Source: Cellulomonas citrea
GTDB taxonomy: Bacteria; Actinomycetota; Actinomycetes; Actinomycetales; Cellulomonadaceae
DNA length: 64,000 bases
Reading direction: 5' to 3'
NCBI RefSeq assembly: GCF_009829685.1
Contig: NZ_VWSD01000001.1
Span: forward strand, 1 to 64,000
Shown here: piece by piece, positions 51,193 to 58,976 of the stretch
Layout of the letters: each line of letters opens with the position of its first letter
How positions within the stretch are numbered: position 1 is the stretch's first letter
Translations under genes and position numbers: made by a program
Notes under the pieces: generated by a model
Databases searched by the model: none
Seen by the model: only the letters and a program-made list of their open reading frames with translations
What the model was told of the DNA's origin: nothing

Positions 51193-51549
51193 CTAGGACA
51201 GGAAGTCCTCGACGTCTTTGACCACGGCGGCGTATGCACCGTCGATGTCTCGGAACTCGGGGCAGAAGCTGTACACCTCGCCGCCGAGCAGATAGTCGAC
51301 GTCCGCCCAGCCACCCGTCCAGACCACCGCCTCGAACTCGTCGTCCGTGGCGTGCTTGCGCAACGTGAACCCCAGTGACTCCGGCACCCGGACATCGGAG
51401 CGATCTGAGGTGATCGGCTGAGGCCACGTCGCTGCTTCATCACGCCAGGTCAGCGGCCCCACCGCCGCCCAACGCCGCCACTCCTCGAGGACGGACCGCA
51501 GTCGCGCTGCAAGGACATCCAGATCAACGAGGTGCTCCACAACCCACAT
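51193..51549 (-). CDS. Hypothetical small protein (island cargo)
   Basis: A 118-residue protein from the ATG at 51549 (MWVVEHLVDLDVLAARLRSV). It is mixed alpha/beta: an N-terminal helix with WRRW (about 24-27), the strand GFTLRKHATDDEFEAVVWTGGWADVDYLL (60-88), and an acidic C-terminus (FRDIDGAYAAVVKDVEDFL). Size and composition recall immunity-type proteins of polymorphic toxins, but no toxin is adjacent, so the function is left open. An in-frame extension upstream lacks coding character. Confidence 0.55.
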   Translation of the reverse strand: MWVVEHLVDLDVLAARLRSVLEEWRRWAAVGPLTWRDEAATWPQPITSDRSDVRVPESLGFTLRKHATDDEFEAVVWTGGWADVDYLLGGEVYSFCPEFRDIDGAYAAVVKDVEDFLS

Positions 51550-51958
51550 GGTGCCGCGTTCGCCAGCGGTTGGGCTCCGTCCCGCGACATTCGCGCTGAC
51601 GTGAGCCGCCAGAACCGGCCAGGAACAGCCGGAAGCACCAGTCGCCACCTGACGACGGAGCGTCAACGCGACGCACCGCCGTCCGACCCAACGAGCACTG
51701 ACGCGCCACGAATGACGCGATGACGGACCGGCGGCGCGGAGCGCCGTCATCGCACTTGTTCGCGTGATTGCCGACGAGGCCAGTTCGTCATCGCTCTGTC
51801 TATCGGGCATGAGGAGCCTGGCGTCGTGTGCAGGACCCGACTCCGCTCCTCTGCGGCGCGAGAGGGGCCAGGACGGCGGGCAGCGACGGATCTTCTCGTC
51901 AGCCACCGCACACCTGCAGGTAGCGGAGTCGACGCCATGAGGGGAGTGACTGCCGGTG
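51550..51958. other. Intergenic region before relaxase fragment
   Basis: 409 nt without a supported gene. It separates the divergent small hypothetical gene and the relaxase fragment. Confidence 0.4.
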
Positions 51959-52604
51959 ATGTCGATGCACAAGCTCACATCCAGGGACGGGTACGCCTAC
52001 CTCACCCGGCACGTCGCCGCGGGCGACCTCGGCCTCGACGCTGGGGCGTCGCTGACCGCGTACTACGAGCAGACCTGCAACCCGGCTGGCCGGTGGCACG
52101 GCGAGGGTCTCGCTGGGCTCGGCCACGGGCTGTGGCGCCTCCACCTCGGCGACGTCGTCACCGAGGCGGCGATGACGGCAGTCTTCCGTGACGGCGTCGA
52201 CCCGCTGACCGATGACGCACTCGGCCGTCCCTACCGAGACTTCGATGACGGGAAGCGGCACGCCGTCGTCGGCTACGACCTGACGTTCACCGCTCCGAAG
52301 TCCGTCTCGGTCCTGTGGGCGTTGGCCGATGACGCGACGCGCGTCATCGTCTATGACGCGCACCGGGCGGCGTTGGCGTCATCGCTGGAGTTCGCCGAGC
52401 AGCGAGTCATCCGCACGCGCGTCGGCGACGCCGGCCGTCATCAGGTCCGCACCCTCGGGATGGTCGCGGCCGCCTTCGATCACTGGGACACCCGGGCTGG
52501 TGACCCGAACCTGCACACCCACGTCGTGGTCGCCAACAAGGTCCAGGGCCCCGACTGCGTATGGCGCAGCATCGGCAATCGGCCAGACCTCGCCGCCTCC
52601 ATAG
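51959..52604 (+). pseudogene. Truncated MobF-type (TrwC/TraA) relaxase
   Basis: The first ~215 residues of a TrwC-family relaxase: catalytic tyrosine region SLTAYYEQTCNPAGRW (31-46), FTAPKSVSVLWAL (110-122), and the HUH metal motif with H175 and NLHTHVVVANKVQG (184-197, H186/H188). Homology stops near WRSIGNRPDLAAS (about residue 214), and the frame then runs without homology into the integrase gene. The helicase part (several hundred residues) is gone, so conjugation cannot be supported. It was probably fused to the integrase region by deletion. Confidence 0.75.
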
Positions 52605-52757
52605 ACCTCGGGCACCGCCCTGACCCGGTGCATCGACGCCAGGCGCTGGAAAGCCGACCAGCTCGCGAAGCTGGACGCCGGCTCGTGGATCGACCCGACG
52701 CGCGGGCGCATCACGTTCGGGGCGCTGGCCGAGGAGTGGCAGGCCTCGCGCGGTCAC

Positions 52758-53672
52758 TTGGCGGTACGCAGCCAGGAGACCACACGGTTCCTGCTCGACA
52801 AGTACGTGATCCCGGAGCTCGGCGCGTTCCCGATCGCGGCGATCTCGGCGGCCGACGTCGAGCGGGCGATGTCAGCGATGACGGCCCGCGGGCTGGCGAC
52901 GGCGACACGGCGCCGGGCGCTGTCGATGATCCGGCTCGTGTTCGACTACGCGATCCGCGACCGGCGGCTGAGCGTGAACGTCGCGCGGATGGTGTCGCTG
53001 CCGCGCGGAGGGACCAAGCGCGAGCCGCACTGGCTGCGGCCCGAGCAGCTCGGCCGGCTCGTGATGGCGGTGCCTCCGCTGTGCCAGCCGGTGGTGCTGT
53101 TCCTTGGGACGACGGGGTGCCGGTTCTCGGAGATGGCCGCGCTGCGGGTCGACGACGTCGTGCAGACCCCGCACGGGCTCGGGGTCCGGGTGCACCGGGC
53201 GGCGACACAGTCCAAGCGGACCAGCGGTGCGGTGTTCGGGCCGACGAAGACCCACCAGACCCGGACCGTGCCCGTGCCGGCGGCGCTGGATGAGTACGTG
53301 CGGGAGCGGGTCGCTGCGACCGCGGCGGGCGGGTACCTGTTCCCGAGCCCGACCGGCGCGGTCTGGACGAACACCAACTTCCGCGCACGGTCGGGGTGGA
53401 TGGAGGCGACGCGGCGAGCGGGCGTCGAGGAGACGACGATCCACGATCTGCGGCACACGGCCGCGTCGCTGCTCATCGCTGCTGGGGCGGACGTGAAGGC
53501 GGTGCAGGTGATCCTCGGGCACTCCACCGCGACCATGACGATGGACCTGTACGGGCACCTGTTCAGCGAGGCCATGTGGCAGGCGATGGAGCGGCTGCCG
53601 GTGATACCGCTGATGGTGGCGACGCTGGCGATCGACCCACCAGCCGTGGAGGCGCCCGACCCTCTCCAGTGA
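52758..53672 (+). CDS. Tyrosine integrase, 5'-truncated
   Basis: A site-specific recombinase with all catalytic residues: counting from TTG at 52758, R122 (GTTGCRFSEMAALRVDD), K164, H229 and R232 (IHDLRHTAASLL), H255 (ILGHSTAT) and Y265 (MDLYGHLF). A core-binding domain is present (about 1-90). The reading frame is open from 52605, just after a TAG, and the bases upstream of 52758 encode family sequence (ARRWKADQLAKLDAGSWIDP), so the natural start and the first residues were lost when it was joined to the relaxase fragment. Translation from the TTG would give a shortened protein. It should recognise the tRNA-Arg 3' end. Confidence 0.8.
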   Translation: MAVRSQETTRFLLDKYVIPELGAFPIAAISAADVERAMSAMTARGLATATRRRALSMIRLVFDYAIRDRRLSVNVARMVSLPRGGTKREPHWLRPEQLGRLVMAVPPLCQPVVLFLGTTGCRFSEMAALRVDDVVQTPHGLGVRVHRAATQSKRTSGAVFGPTKTHQTRTVPVPAALDEYVRERVAATAAGGYLFPSPTGAVWTNTNFRARSGWMEATRRAGVEETTIHDLRHTAASLLIAAGADVKAVQVILGHSTATMTMDLYGHLFSEAMWQAMERLPVIPLMVATLAIDPPAVEAPDPLQ

Positions 53673-53799
53673 CCGAGGCACCGGCGCGTCGGAGCTACAG
53701 GTCCTCGCTTGCCCGTGGGCCTTCGATGCGAAGCCGTGGCCGAGCACCGCATCGCGAGCAGATCGTCGCCAACCCAGGATTCGATCCGTGGCAGTGGGC

Positions 53800-53859
53800 T
53801 TGACGACTCCGAAGACTCCGTTAATCTCAGTGCTCACCAGAGCTCAGTGAGCACCAGAG
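53800..53859 (+). promoter_or_regulatory. Promoter with tandem operator before RAMA gene
   Basis: TTGACG (53800-53805) and TAATCT (53822-53827) with a 16-bp spacer fit a -35/-10 pair. From 53826 two 17-bp tandem copies follow: CTCAGTGCTCACCAGAG and CTCAGTGAGCACCAGAG (two mismatches), which also form a GTGCTCAC/GTGAGCAC dyad. The copies overlap the -10 element and transcription start, a position typical for repression. Confidence 0.6.
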
Positions 53860-53882
53860 ATCAAGATACGTAGGAGAGCATC

Positions 53883-54254
53883 ATGACGCTGACCATCCAC
53901 ATCGACGAGGAGATCGTTCGACGAGTCATCCGGCCCGGCGGCGACCTCACTCTGCGCGTCGTCGTCGACTCGCAGACGCCTGATCCGGACCCGGAGCCGG
54001 TCGGGCCGCCCAGGGGTCCGCTAGCCATCCTCCTCGAGCGTGGCGACCTCAAGGCGGGAGACAAGTTGCGCTGGCACCGACCTCGCCTCAAGGTCACGCA
54101 CTTCGCGACAGTGCTCGCCAACGGTGAACTTGAGGTCGCCGGAGCTCGGTACGGGTCCCCGTCGGACGCCGCATCAGCCGTCGCGAGCTCCAGCGCGAAT
54201 GGGTGGACGGCATGGCGCCGGGAGGACGGCAAGACGCTCGACCAACTCCGGTGA
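53883..54254 (+). CDS. Small RAMA-domain protein
   Basis: A 123-residue protein. The N-terminus (MTLTIHIDEEIVRRVIRPGGDLTLRVVV, about 1-28) is a beta-rich segment; residues ~50-120 match the RAMA domain (restriction adenine methylase associated): LERGDLKAGDKLRWHRP, then FATVLANGELEVAGARYGSPSDAASAVASSSANGWTAWRRED with the NGW and LDQLR ending. RAMA domains are known from restriction-modification and defence proteins and probably bind DNA or nucleotides. It has a good AGGAG Shine-Dalgarno and its own operator-bearing promoter. It may regulate or assist the island (inference). Confidence 0.65.
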   Translation: MTLTIHIDEEIVRRVIRPGGDLTLRVVVDSQTPDPDPEPVGPPRGPLAILLERGDLKAGDKLRWHRPRLKVTHFATVLANGELEVAGARYGSPSDAASAVASSSANGWTAWRREDGKTLDQLR

Positions 54255-54570
54255 AGCGCAGCTCTGGGAACACCACAGCCTGGGCCGTTGTTGATCGACT
54301 CATGGTGTTTGGTTGCGGTCTGGGTGCGTGCGCGGGTTCAACTCCCGCCGAGCGCTGGTCCGTCGCGCCCTTCTCTGGGCACTCGCCCTTGCCGGCTTCG
54401 CCGCGCAGGGGATCATCGCGGTGGATGCCGCAACGAGCGTCGACGCCGCTCGGGCCATCCTTGAGGGGTGCGCCGCCGTAGTGGCGTCAGGTGCGGTGAA
54501 CTTCGCCACCGCCTCGCCGGCGCCCGTACCCCCGCGGACGGGGGGCGCCCGTACCGGAGTCAAACACCGA
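54255..54570. other. Region with weak coding potential before terminator
   Basis: A possible ~98-residue reading frame with two hydrophobic stretches runs through the hairpin at 54571-54612, so it is not accepted as a gene. No other feature is seen. Confidence 0.35.
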
Positions 54571-54612
54571 CGCTCAGAAGCCCCGCCGCACCAGCGGCGG
54601 GGCTTCTGAGCG
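54571..54612. terminator. Very strong hairpin (19-bp stem)
   Basis: CGCTCAGAAGCCCCGCCGC (54571-54589), loop ACCA, and its exact complement (54594-54612). No U-tract on either side. It separates the RAMA gene from the right island repeat and probably acts as a two-way terminator. Confidence 0.8.
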
Positions 54613-54681
54613 TGCTCCCCCCGGCGCGAGCAGGTTGCCGCTTCAGGTCGCCGCGATGCGTTGCCGCGGCTCGTCAGGCGC

Positions 54682-54871
54682 GTCCGCCGACATCCGTCCA
54701 CGTCCTAGACAGACCATCCACGTCCTGAGACACCCCGCTGACCATCCGCTGACCACGAGCCCCAAACCGGCCCTCGCGCCCCTCGCGCCCCAGTCACTGA
54801 AACCATCCCTGACCAGCACGAACCCTCTGTGCGCCTGGGCAGATTCGAACTGCCGACACCCGCTTTAGGAG
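54682..54871. repeat. Right island repeat: tRNA-Arg 3' end and flank (att site)
   Basis: The 45-bp core 54827-54871 lies within the intact tRNA-Arg gene and matches 46822-46866. The 145 bp on the lower-coordinate side match 46682-46821 imperfectly. See the left copy. Confidence 0.8.
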
Positions 54872-54902
54872 AGCGGTGCTCTATCCCCTGAGCTACAGGC
54901 GC
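54830..54902 (-). tRNA. tRNA-Arg (anticodon CCT)
   Basis: The minus strand folds as a complete tRNA: acceptor GCGCCTG/CAGGCGC, D-arm GCTC/GAGC, anticodon stem CCGCT/AGCGG around loop CTCCTAA (anticodon CCT, arginine), T-arm GGCAG-TTCGAAT-CTGCC. No CCA is encoded; the 3' base is A. Its 3' half is the integration site of the island, and integration has left the gene intact. Confidence 0.95.
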
Positions 54903-55069
54903 ATGGCACTGGGCAAGTACGTGGGCAGATTCGAAGCCGGGGGTGCGGCGCCGGTGGTGCGGTGGTCCTTGTCAGTGCCGTTGCGGCCGTCGGACCCGTC
55001 TGGGAGGGCCCGCCGGACGCCGTGAGCCTACCGTGGACGCGCCGGGCGCACGTGTGCGGGGCGTGCGGA

Positions 55070-56875
55070 TCAGACCGGCACGGGCTCGCTGGCGCCGGTG
55101 CTCGCCAGGGCGCGCAGAGCGTCGACGCCGACCGGTTCGTGGGCCAGCATCGGGACGATCGCGCACCGTTCGGCGTCGTCGGTCAGCACCCTGGCGATCT
55201 GGGGGCGTTCATTGGCGGCGCGGGCCAGCAGCAGCGGGTCGGTGGTGCGGGCCGCGGCCAGGCTGGTGTTGATCACCCAGGCCCAGGGCTCGATGCCGGC
55301 GCGGCGCAGGTCGCCGGCCAGGTCCTCGGCCTCGAGCACCGGGGTCGCCTCGGGCAGGGTGACGACGAGCACCTTGGTGTGCGCCGGGTCCTGCAGGCGC
55401 ATCATCGGCGTGGTCAGCGTCCCGGCGGTCGAGCCGAGCTGGCGCACCACGTCCCGGTGGTACGAGCCCGTGGCGTCGAGCAGCAGCAGGGTGTGCCCCG
55501 TCGGTGCGGTGTCGATGACGACGAACCTGCGGCGCCCCTCGTTGACGACCTTGGAGAACGCCTGGAAGACGGCGATCTCCTCGGTGCACGGGGACCGCAG
55601 GTCCTCCTCGAGGCTCGCCCGGCCGGCCTCGTCGAGCGCCGCACCCCGGCGCTGCAGGACGGCCTGCCGGTAGCGCTCGGTCTCGACCGCCGGGTCGATG
55701 CGCGAGACCTCGAGGTTGGCCGTCGTACCGCCCAGCGTCTGGTTGAGGTGTGCGGCGGGGTCCGTCGTCGTGAGGTGCACCGGCAGCCCGCGGTCGGCCA
55801 GCGCCACGGCCAGGGCGGCGGCCACCGTGGTCTTGCCGACCCCGCCCTTGCCCATGGTCATCACCAGCCCGTGCCCCTGCGCGGCGAGCTCGTCGACCAG
55901 CGCCGACAGACCGACCGTCCCGGCGGGCAGCTCCACGGGGGCGGCCGGCACCGTGCTCGGCTCGGGTTCGCCGCCGGGCTGGAGCAGCAGGGCCAGGGCG
56001 TCCAGGCCGACCATGGTCGCGGCCTTGAGCTCCAGCACGTCGCGCGGCAGCCCGGCCAGCTCGGCAGGAAGCGTCGCCAGCACGGCCTGCTCACGGTCGA
56101 ACACCGCCTGCGCCAACCGGTCACCGGAGCGCGGCCGTGGCATGACCGCGTTGACCACGAGGTGCTGGCGCACCATCCCCAGGGCCGCGAGCTCGGTGTG
56201 CGTGCGCGCGACCTCGTCGACCGCCGCCCGGTGGGCACGGGTGACCAGGACGAGCCGGGTGAGGTCCGGGTCGGCCAGGGCTGCGACCGCATCGGCGTAG
56301 ACGTGGCGCTGCCGGTCCAGACCGGCCAGCGGGCCGAGGCAGGACGCGTCACCCTTGCCGGTCTGCAGGAAGTCGGTCCACGAGGCCGGCAGCTGCAGGA
56401 GCCGGATGGTGTGCCCGGTGGGGGCGGTGTCGAAGACGACGTGGTCGAACCCGGCGACCGCACCCTCGTCGGTGAGCAGGGCGGTGAACTCGTTGAACGA
56501 GGCGATCTCGGTGGTGCACGCCCCGGACAGCTGCTCGGCGATGAGGGCGACCTCGGCCTCGGGCAGCAGCCCGCGCACCGGGGCGACGATCCGCTCGCGG
56601 TAGGCCGTCGCGGCCTGGTCGGGGTCGATCTCCAGCGCGGACAGCCCGGGCACGGCCGGGACGGCGGTGAGCGTGTTGCCGATCGTCAGCCCGAAGACCT
56701 GCCCGACGTTGGAGGCCGGGTCGGTGCTCACGAGCAGCACCGAGCGGCCGGCCCGGGCCAGGGTCACCGCGGCGGCGCAGGCGATCGACGTCTTGCCGAC
56801 GCCACCCTTGCCGGTGAGGAACAGGTAGCGCGGGGCGTCGGCCAGGAAGCCCGGGGTGGTCGGTGCGGTCAGCAC
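55070..56875 (-). CDS. arsA: ArsA-type arsenite ATPase (two-domain)
   Basis: A 601-residue ArsA with two ATPase halves. The first P-loop is LFLTGKGGVGKTSIACAAAV (about residues 18-37), the second VMTMGKGGVGKTTVAAALAV (about 338-357), each with the deviant Walker A of the ArsA/MinD family, and a DTAPTGHT signal motif in both halves (about 148 and 479). CTTEI and CTEEI (about 119 and 445) carry the cysteines that bind As(III)/Sb(III). It powers an arsenite pump in the membrane. GTG at 56875 is the start; it overlaps the end of arsD by 7 nt. Confidence 0.92.
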   Translation of the reverse strand: MLTAPTTPGFLADAPRYLFLTGKGGVGKTSIACAAAVTLARAGRSVLLVSTDPASNVGQVFGLTIGNTLTAVPAVPGLSALEIDPDQAATAYRERIVAPVRGLLPEAEVALIAEQLSGACTTEIASFNEFTALLTDEGAVAGFDHVVFDTAPTGHTIRLLQLPASWTDFLQTGKGDASCLGPLAGLDRQRHVYADAVAALADPDLTRLVLVTRAHRAAVDEVARTHTELAALGMVRQHLVVNAVMPRPRSGDRLAQAVFDREQAVLATLPAELAGLPRDVLELKAATMVGLDALALLLQPGGEPEPSTVPAAPVELPAGTVGLSALVDELAAQGHGLVMTMGKGGVGKTTVAAALAVALADRGLPVHLTTTDPAAHLNQTLGGTTANLEVSRIDPAVETERYRQAVLQRRGAALDEAGRASLEEDLRSPCTEEIAVFQAFSKVVNEGRRRFVVIDTAPTGHTLLLLDATGSYHRDVVRQLGSTAGTLTTPMMRLQDPAHTKVLVVTLPEATPVLEAEDLAGDLRRAGIEPWAWVINTSLAAARTTDPLLLARAANERPQIARVLTDDAERCAIVPMLAHEPVGVDALRALASTGASEPVPV

Positions 56876-57246
56876 GACCCGCCACCGCCGCAGCAGCCGC
56901 CGGCCGCACCGGCCATCGGCAGCACCGCCAGGGCGGGCCGCGCAGTGACCCCGGCCCAGCGGGCCAGCTCGTCCCGCGAGGGGTAACGGCCGGTCATCGC
57001 GATGACGCCGTCGACCAGCACCAGCGGGAGCCCCTCGGAGCCCGAGACCTGCATGAACGCGAGGACAGCGGGCTGCTCGGTGAACCGTGACGGCTCACCG
57101 GCCAGGTTGTGCCGGGCGACCTCGGTGCCCTGCCCGCGCAGCCAGTCCAGGTCCGCGGAGAAGCTCACGAGGTCCTGCGGCACATCCGGTCCGCAGACCC
57201 CGGTGCTGCAGCACATCGCCGGTTCGTAGACCTCGATGGTGCTCAC
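56869..57246 (-). CDS. arsD: ArsD arsenite chaperone
   Basis: A 125-residue ArsD. The metalloid-binding cysteines are in YEPAMCCSTGVCGP (about residues 7-20: Cys12, Cys13, Cys18), and a second group lies at the C-terminus (GGCCGGGGSC). The thioredoxin-like fold with LPLVLVDGVIAMTGRYPSRDELARWAG follows. ArsD delivers As(III) to ArsA and has weak repressor activity in known systems. GTG at 57246 gives the standard N-terminus. It is divergent from arsR and co-transcribed with arsA. Confidence 0.92.
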   Translation of the reverse strand: MSTIEVYEPAMCCSTGVCGPDVPQDLVSFSADLDWLRGQGTEVARHNLAGEPSRFTEQPAVLAFMQVSGSEGLPLVLVDGVIAMTGRYPSRDELARWAGVTARPALAVLPMAGAAGGCCGGGGSC

Positions 57247-57273
57247 GCGTCCCACCCTCCAGAAGATCGATGT

Positions 57274-57304
57274 TTGTCGATCCAGCATAGATCCAGATCG
57301 ACAA
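57274..57304. promoter_or_regulatory. ArsR operator between arsD and arsR
   Basis: TTGTCGATC (57274-57282) and GATCGACAA (57296-57304) form a perfect 9-bp inverted repeat with a 13-bp spacer in the divergent promoter region. ArsR/SmtB proteins bind such long dyads, so it probably controls both directions. Confidence 0.7.
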
Positions 57305-57332
57305 CTGTCAATACAGCGGGGATGCTGGAGCC

Positions 57333-57758
57333 ATGCCGTCACCCCTCGCGCTGCCACTGCTCGACGCGGACTCGTGCTCCTCACCGCTGGTGCGCACACC
57401 GCTCGACGAGGGCCGGGCGACGGCGCTCGCCCTGCGGTTCAAGGCCCTCGCCGACCCCGGCCGGCTGCGACTGCTGTCCCTCATCGGCGCCCACGAGTCC
57501 GGCGAGGCCTGCGTGTGCGACCTCACCGAACCGCTCGGCCTGAGCCAGCCGACCGTCTCCCACCACCTCAAGGTGCTGCGCGAGGCCGGTCTGGTCACCA
57601 GCGAGCGACGCGGGACCTGGGTGCACTACCGGCTGGTGCCCGAGGTCCTCGCCCAGCTCGCCGCCGAGCTCGGCAACGACGGGCTCTGGCCGGTCGCGAG
57701 CGAGCGCCCGGCTGTCGACGGGGAGACCCGGACGCGGCCGACCGGCACGACGGACTGA
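57333..57758 (+). CDS. arsR: ArsR-family repressor
   Basis: A 141-residue ArsR/SmtB winged helix. The DNA-binding helix is LGLSQPTVSHHLKVLREAGLV (about residues 68-88), with the metal site in ESGEACVCDLTEPLG (about 55-69): CVC is the arsenite-binding motif at helix 3, as in typical ArsR. An extra cysteine (Cys15) at the N-terminus may give a third ligand. It is divergent from arsDA and upstream of the ArsR-ArsC fusion gene; likely represses the cluster until As(III)/Sb(III) binds. Confidence 0.9.
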   Translation: MPSPLALPLLDADSCSSPLVRTPLDEGRATALALRFKALADPGRLRLLSLIGAHESGEACVCDLTEPLGLSQPTVSHHLKVLREAGLVTSERRGTWVHYRLVPEVLAQLAAELGNDGLWPVASERPAVDGETRTRPTGTTD

Positions 57759-57831
57759 TCGCGCCCCGGCAGGCGGGTCGACCCCGGTCACGGCCAGCCG
57801 GCCCGATCGGCGGGTCCCCGACGCCAACCGC

Positions 57832-57857
57832 TTGACAGCAGATTCGATACCTGTCAA
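57832..57857. promoter_or_regulatory. Inverted repeat before the arsR-arsC fusion
   Basis: TTGACAG (57832-57838) and CTGTCAA (57851-57857), perfect 7+7 with a 12-bp spacer, ending 9 nt before the start codon. A second ArsR-type operator is likely, so this gene has its own promoter. Confidence 0.65.
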
Positions 57858-57866
57858 ATTCGAGAC

Positions 57867-58976
57867 ATGTCGAAGCCAGGGCTGACGATCGCCGGACCGG
57901 CCCCCGCGCAGCCACGCCACCACACCGACGGGTGCCTGGCCCAGCCCGAGGCCTGGACCATCGACGCCCCCGTGGCGGCCACGGTCGCCGCGACCCTCAA
58001 GGCGCTGGCCGACCCGCTGCGGCTGCGGATGCTCGCCCTCATCAGCTCCAGCCCCGGCGGTCAGGCGTGCGTGTGCGACCTGCAGGAGATCGCCGACGTC
58101 GCGGCGCCGACCGTCTCGCACCACCTCAAGGTCCTCAAGGACGTCGGCGTGCTCACCTCCGCCCGCCGGGCCTCCTGGGTGTATTACCAGGTCACACCCG
58201 GTTTCGTCCCTGCGGTGCGGGCGCTGCTGGAGACGTTCGTGCCGGCGGCTCGCGACGCACGCAGCACCGCCGCCGTGCCGCACGGGCTGGTCGACGTCGA
58301 CCGGGCGCTCACGAGCACCGCCGAGGAGCTGGCCGCCCGCCACCCGGAGCTGGCCCCGGCGCAGGTGGTGCAGACCGTCCGCGAGTCCTACGCCGCCCTC
58401 GTCCGCTCCGCGACGATCCGCGACCACCTGCTGCCGTTGACCCGGCGGTTCGCCGAGCAGCGCCTGCACGACCTGACCACCGCCCTGCGGCCCGACGCCC
58501 ACCGTCCGCAGGTCCTCTTCGTGTGCGTGGCCAACGCCGGCCGCTCCCAGCTGGCCGCCGCGCTCGTCGAGCACTACGCAGGCGACCGCGTGGTGGTGCG
58601 CTCGGCCGGGTCGTCCCCCGCCGGGCACGTGCACGCCACCGTCGCACCCCTCATCGACGAGCTCGCCCCGGCCGCCGACCCGTACCCCAAGCCCCTCACC
58701 GACGACGCCGTGCGCGCCGCCGACGTCGTGGTCACGATGGGTTGCGGCGACGTCTGCCCCGTCGTGCCCGGGGTGCGCTACGAGGACTGGACCGTCGGCG
58801 ACCCCGCCACCGCGTCCCCGGCGGGCGTGCGCGCCATCCGCGACGAGATCGACCGCCACGTCCGCGCCCTGCTCACCGACCTCGTGCCCGACCTCGTCCT
58901 GCCCGTCTCCACCCTCCCCGCCCCCACCCTGCTTGCCCCGACCCTGCCTGCCCCGACCGAGGAGCCGACCCCATGA
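57867..58976 (+). CDS. ArsR-ArsC fusion: repressor joined to arsenate reductase
   Basis: A 369-residue fusion. Residues ~35-125 are an ArsR-type winged helix with the metal motif QACVCDLQEI (about 66-75) and the recognition helix APTVSHHLKVLKDVGVL. A helical linker (about 145-200) follows, then a low-molecular-weight phosphatase-type arsenate reductase domain: FVCVANAGRSQLAAAL (about 214-229; C-x5-R active site) and further VTMGCGDVCP and YEDWTVGDP motifs (about 290-316). The tail is repeated LPAPTL. It may sense arsenite and reduce arsenate in one polypeptide. ATGA overlap with arsC. Confidence 0.87.
   Translation: MSKPGLTIAGPAPAQPRHHTDGCLAQPEAWTIDAPVAATVAATLKALADPLRLRMLALISSSPGGQACVCDLQEIADVAAPTVSHHLKVLKDVGVLTSARRASWVYYQVTPGFVPAVRALLETFVPAARDARSTAAVPHGLVDVDRALTSTAEELAARHPELAPAQVVQTVRESYAALVRSATIRDHLLPLTRRFAEQRLHDLTTALRPDAHRPQVLFVCVANAGRSQLAAALVEHYAGDRVVVRSAGSSPAGHVHATVAPLIDELAPAADPYPKPLTDDAVRAADVVVTMGCGDVCPVVPGVRYEDWTVGDPATASPAGVRAIRDEIDRHVRALLTDLVPDLVLPVSTLPAPTLLAPTLPAPTEEPTP

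Larger units (their letters stand above)
46822..54871. mobile_element. 8-kb integrated island at tRNA-Arg(CCT)
   Basis: Bounded by direct copies of the tRNA-Arg 3' end (46822-46866 and 54827-54871). It carries a tyrosine integrase (C-terminal catalytic part), a truncated relaxase, a RAMA-domain protein, a small unknown protein and a two-gene membrane-protein operon. GC is lower than the chromosome in the 47-51 kb part. The relaxase and integrase are both truncated at one junction, so the island is probably no longer able to transfer. Cargo resembles a defence island (inference). Confidence 0.7.

Noticed and set aside
44037-54254. CRISPR array or Cas genes in the low-GC region
   Set aside because: No regularly spaced repeats and no Cas-type motifs are seen.
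54313-54609. A ~98-aa protein with two hydrophobic stretches
   Set aside because: Its 3' end is the left and right arm of the perfect 19-bp hairpin, and no ribosome site is clear.
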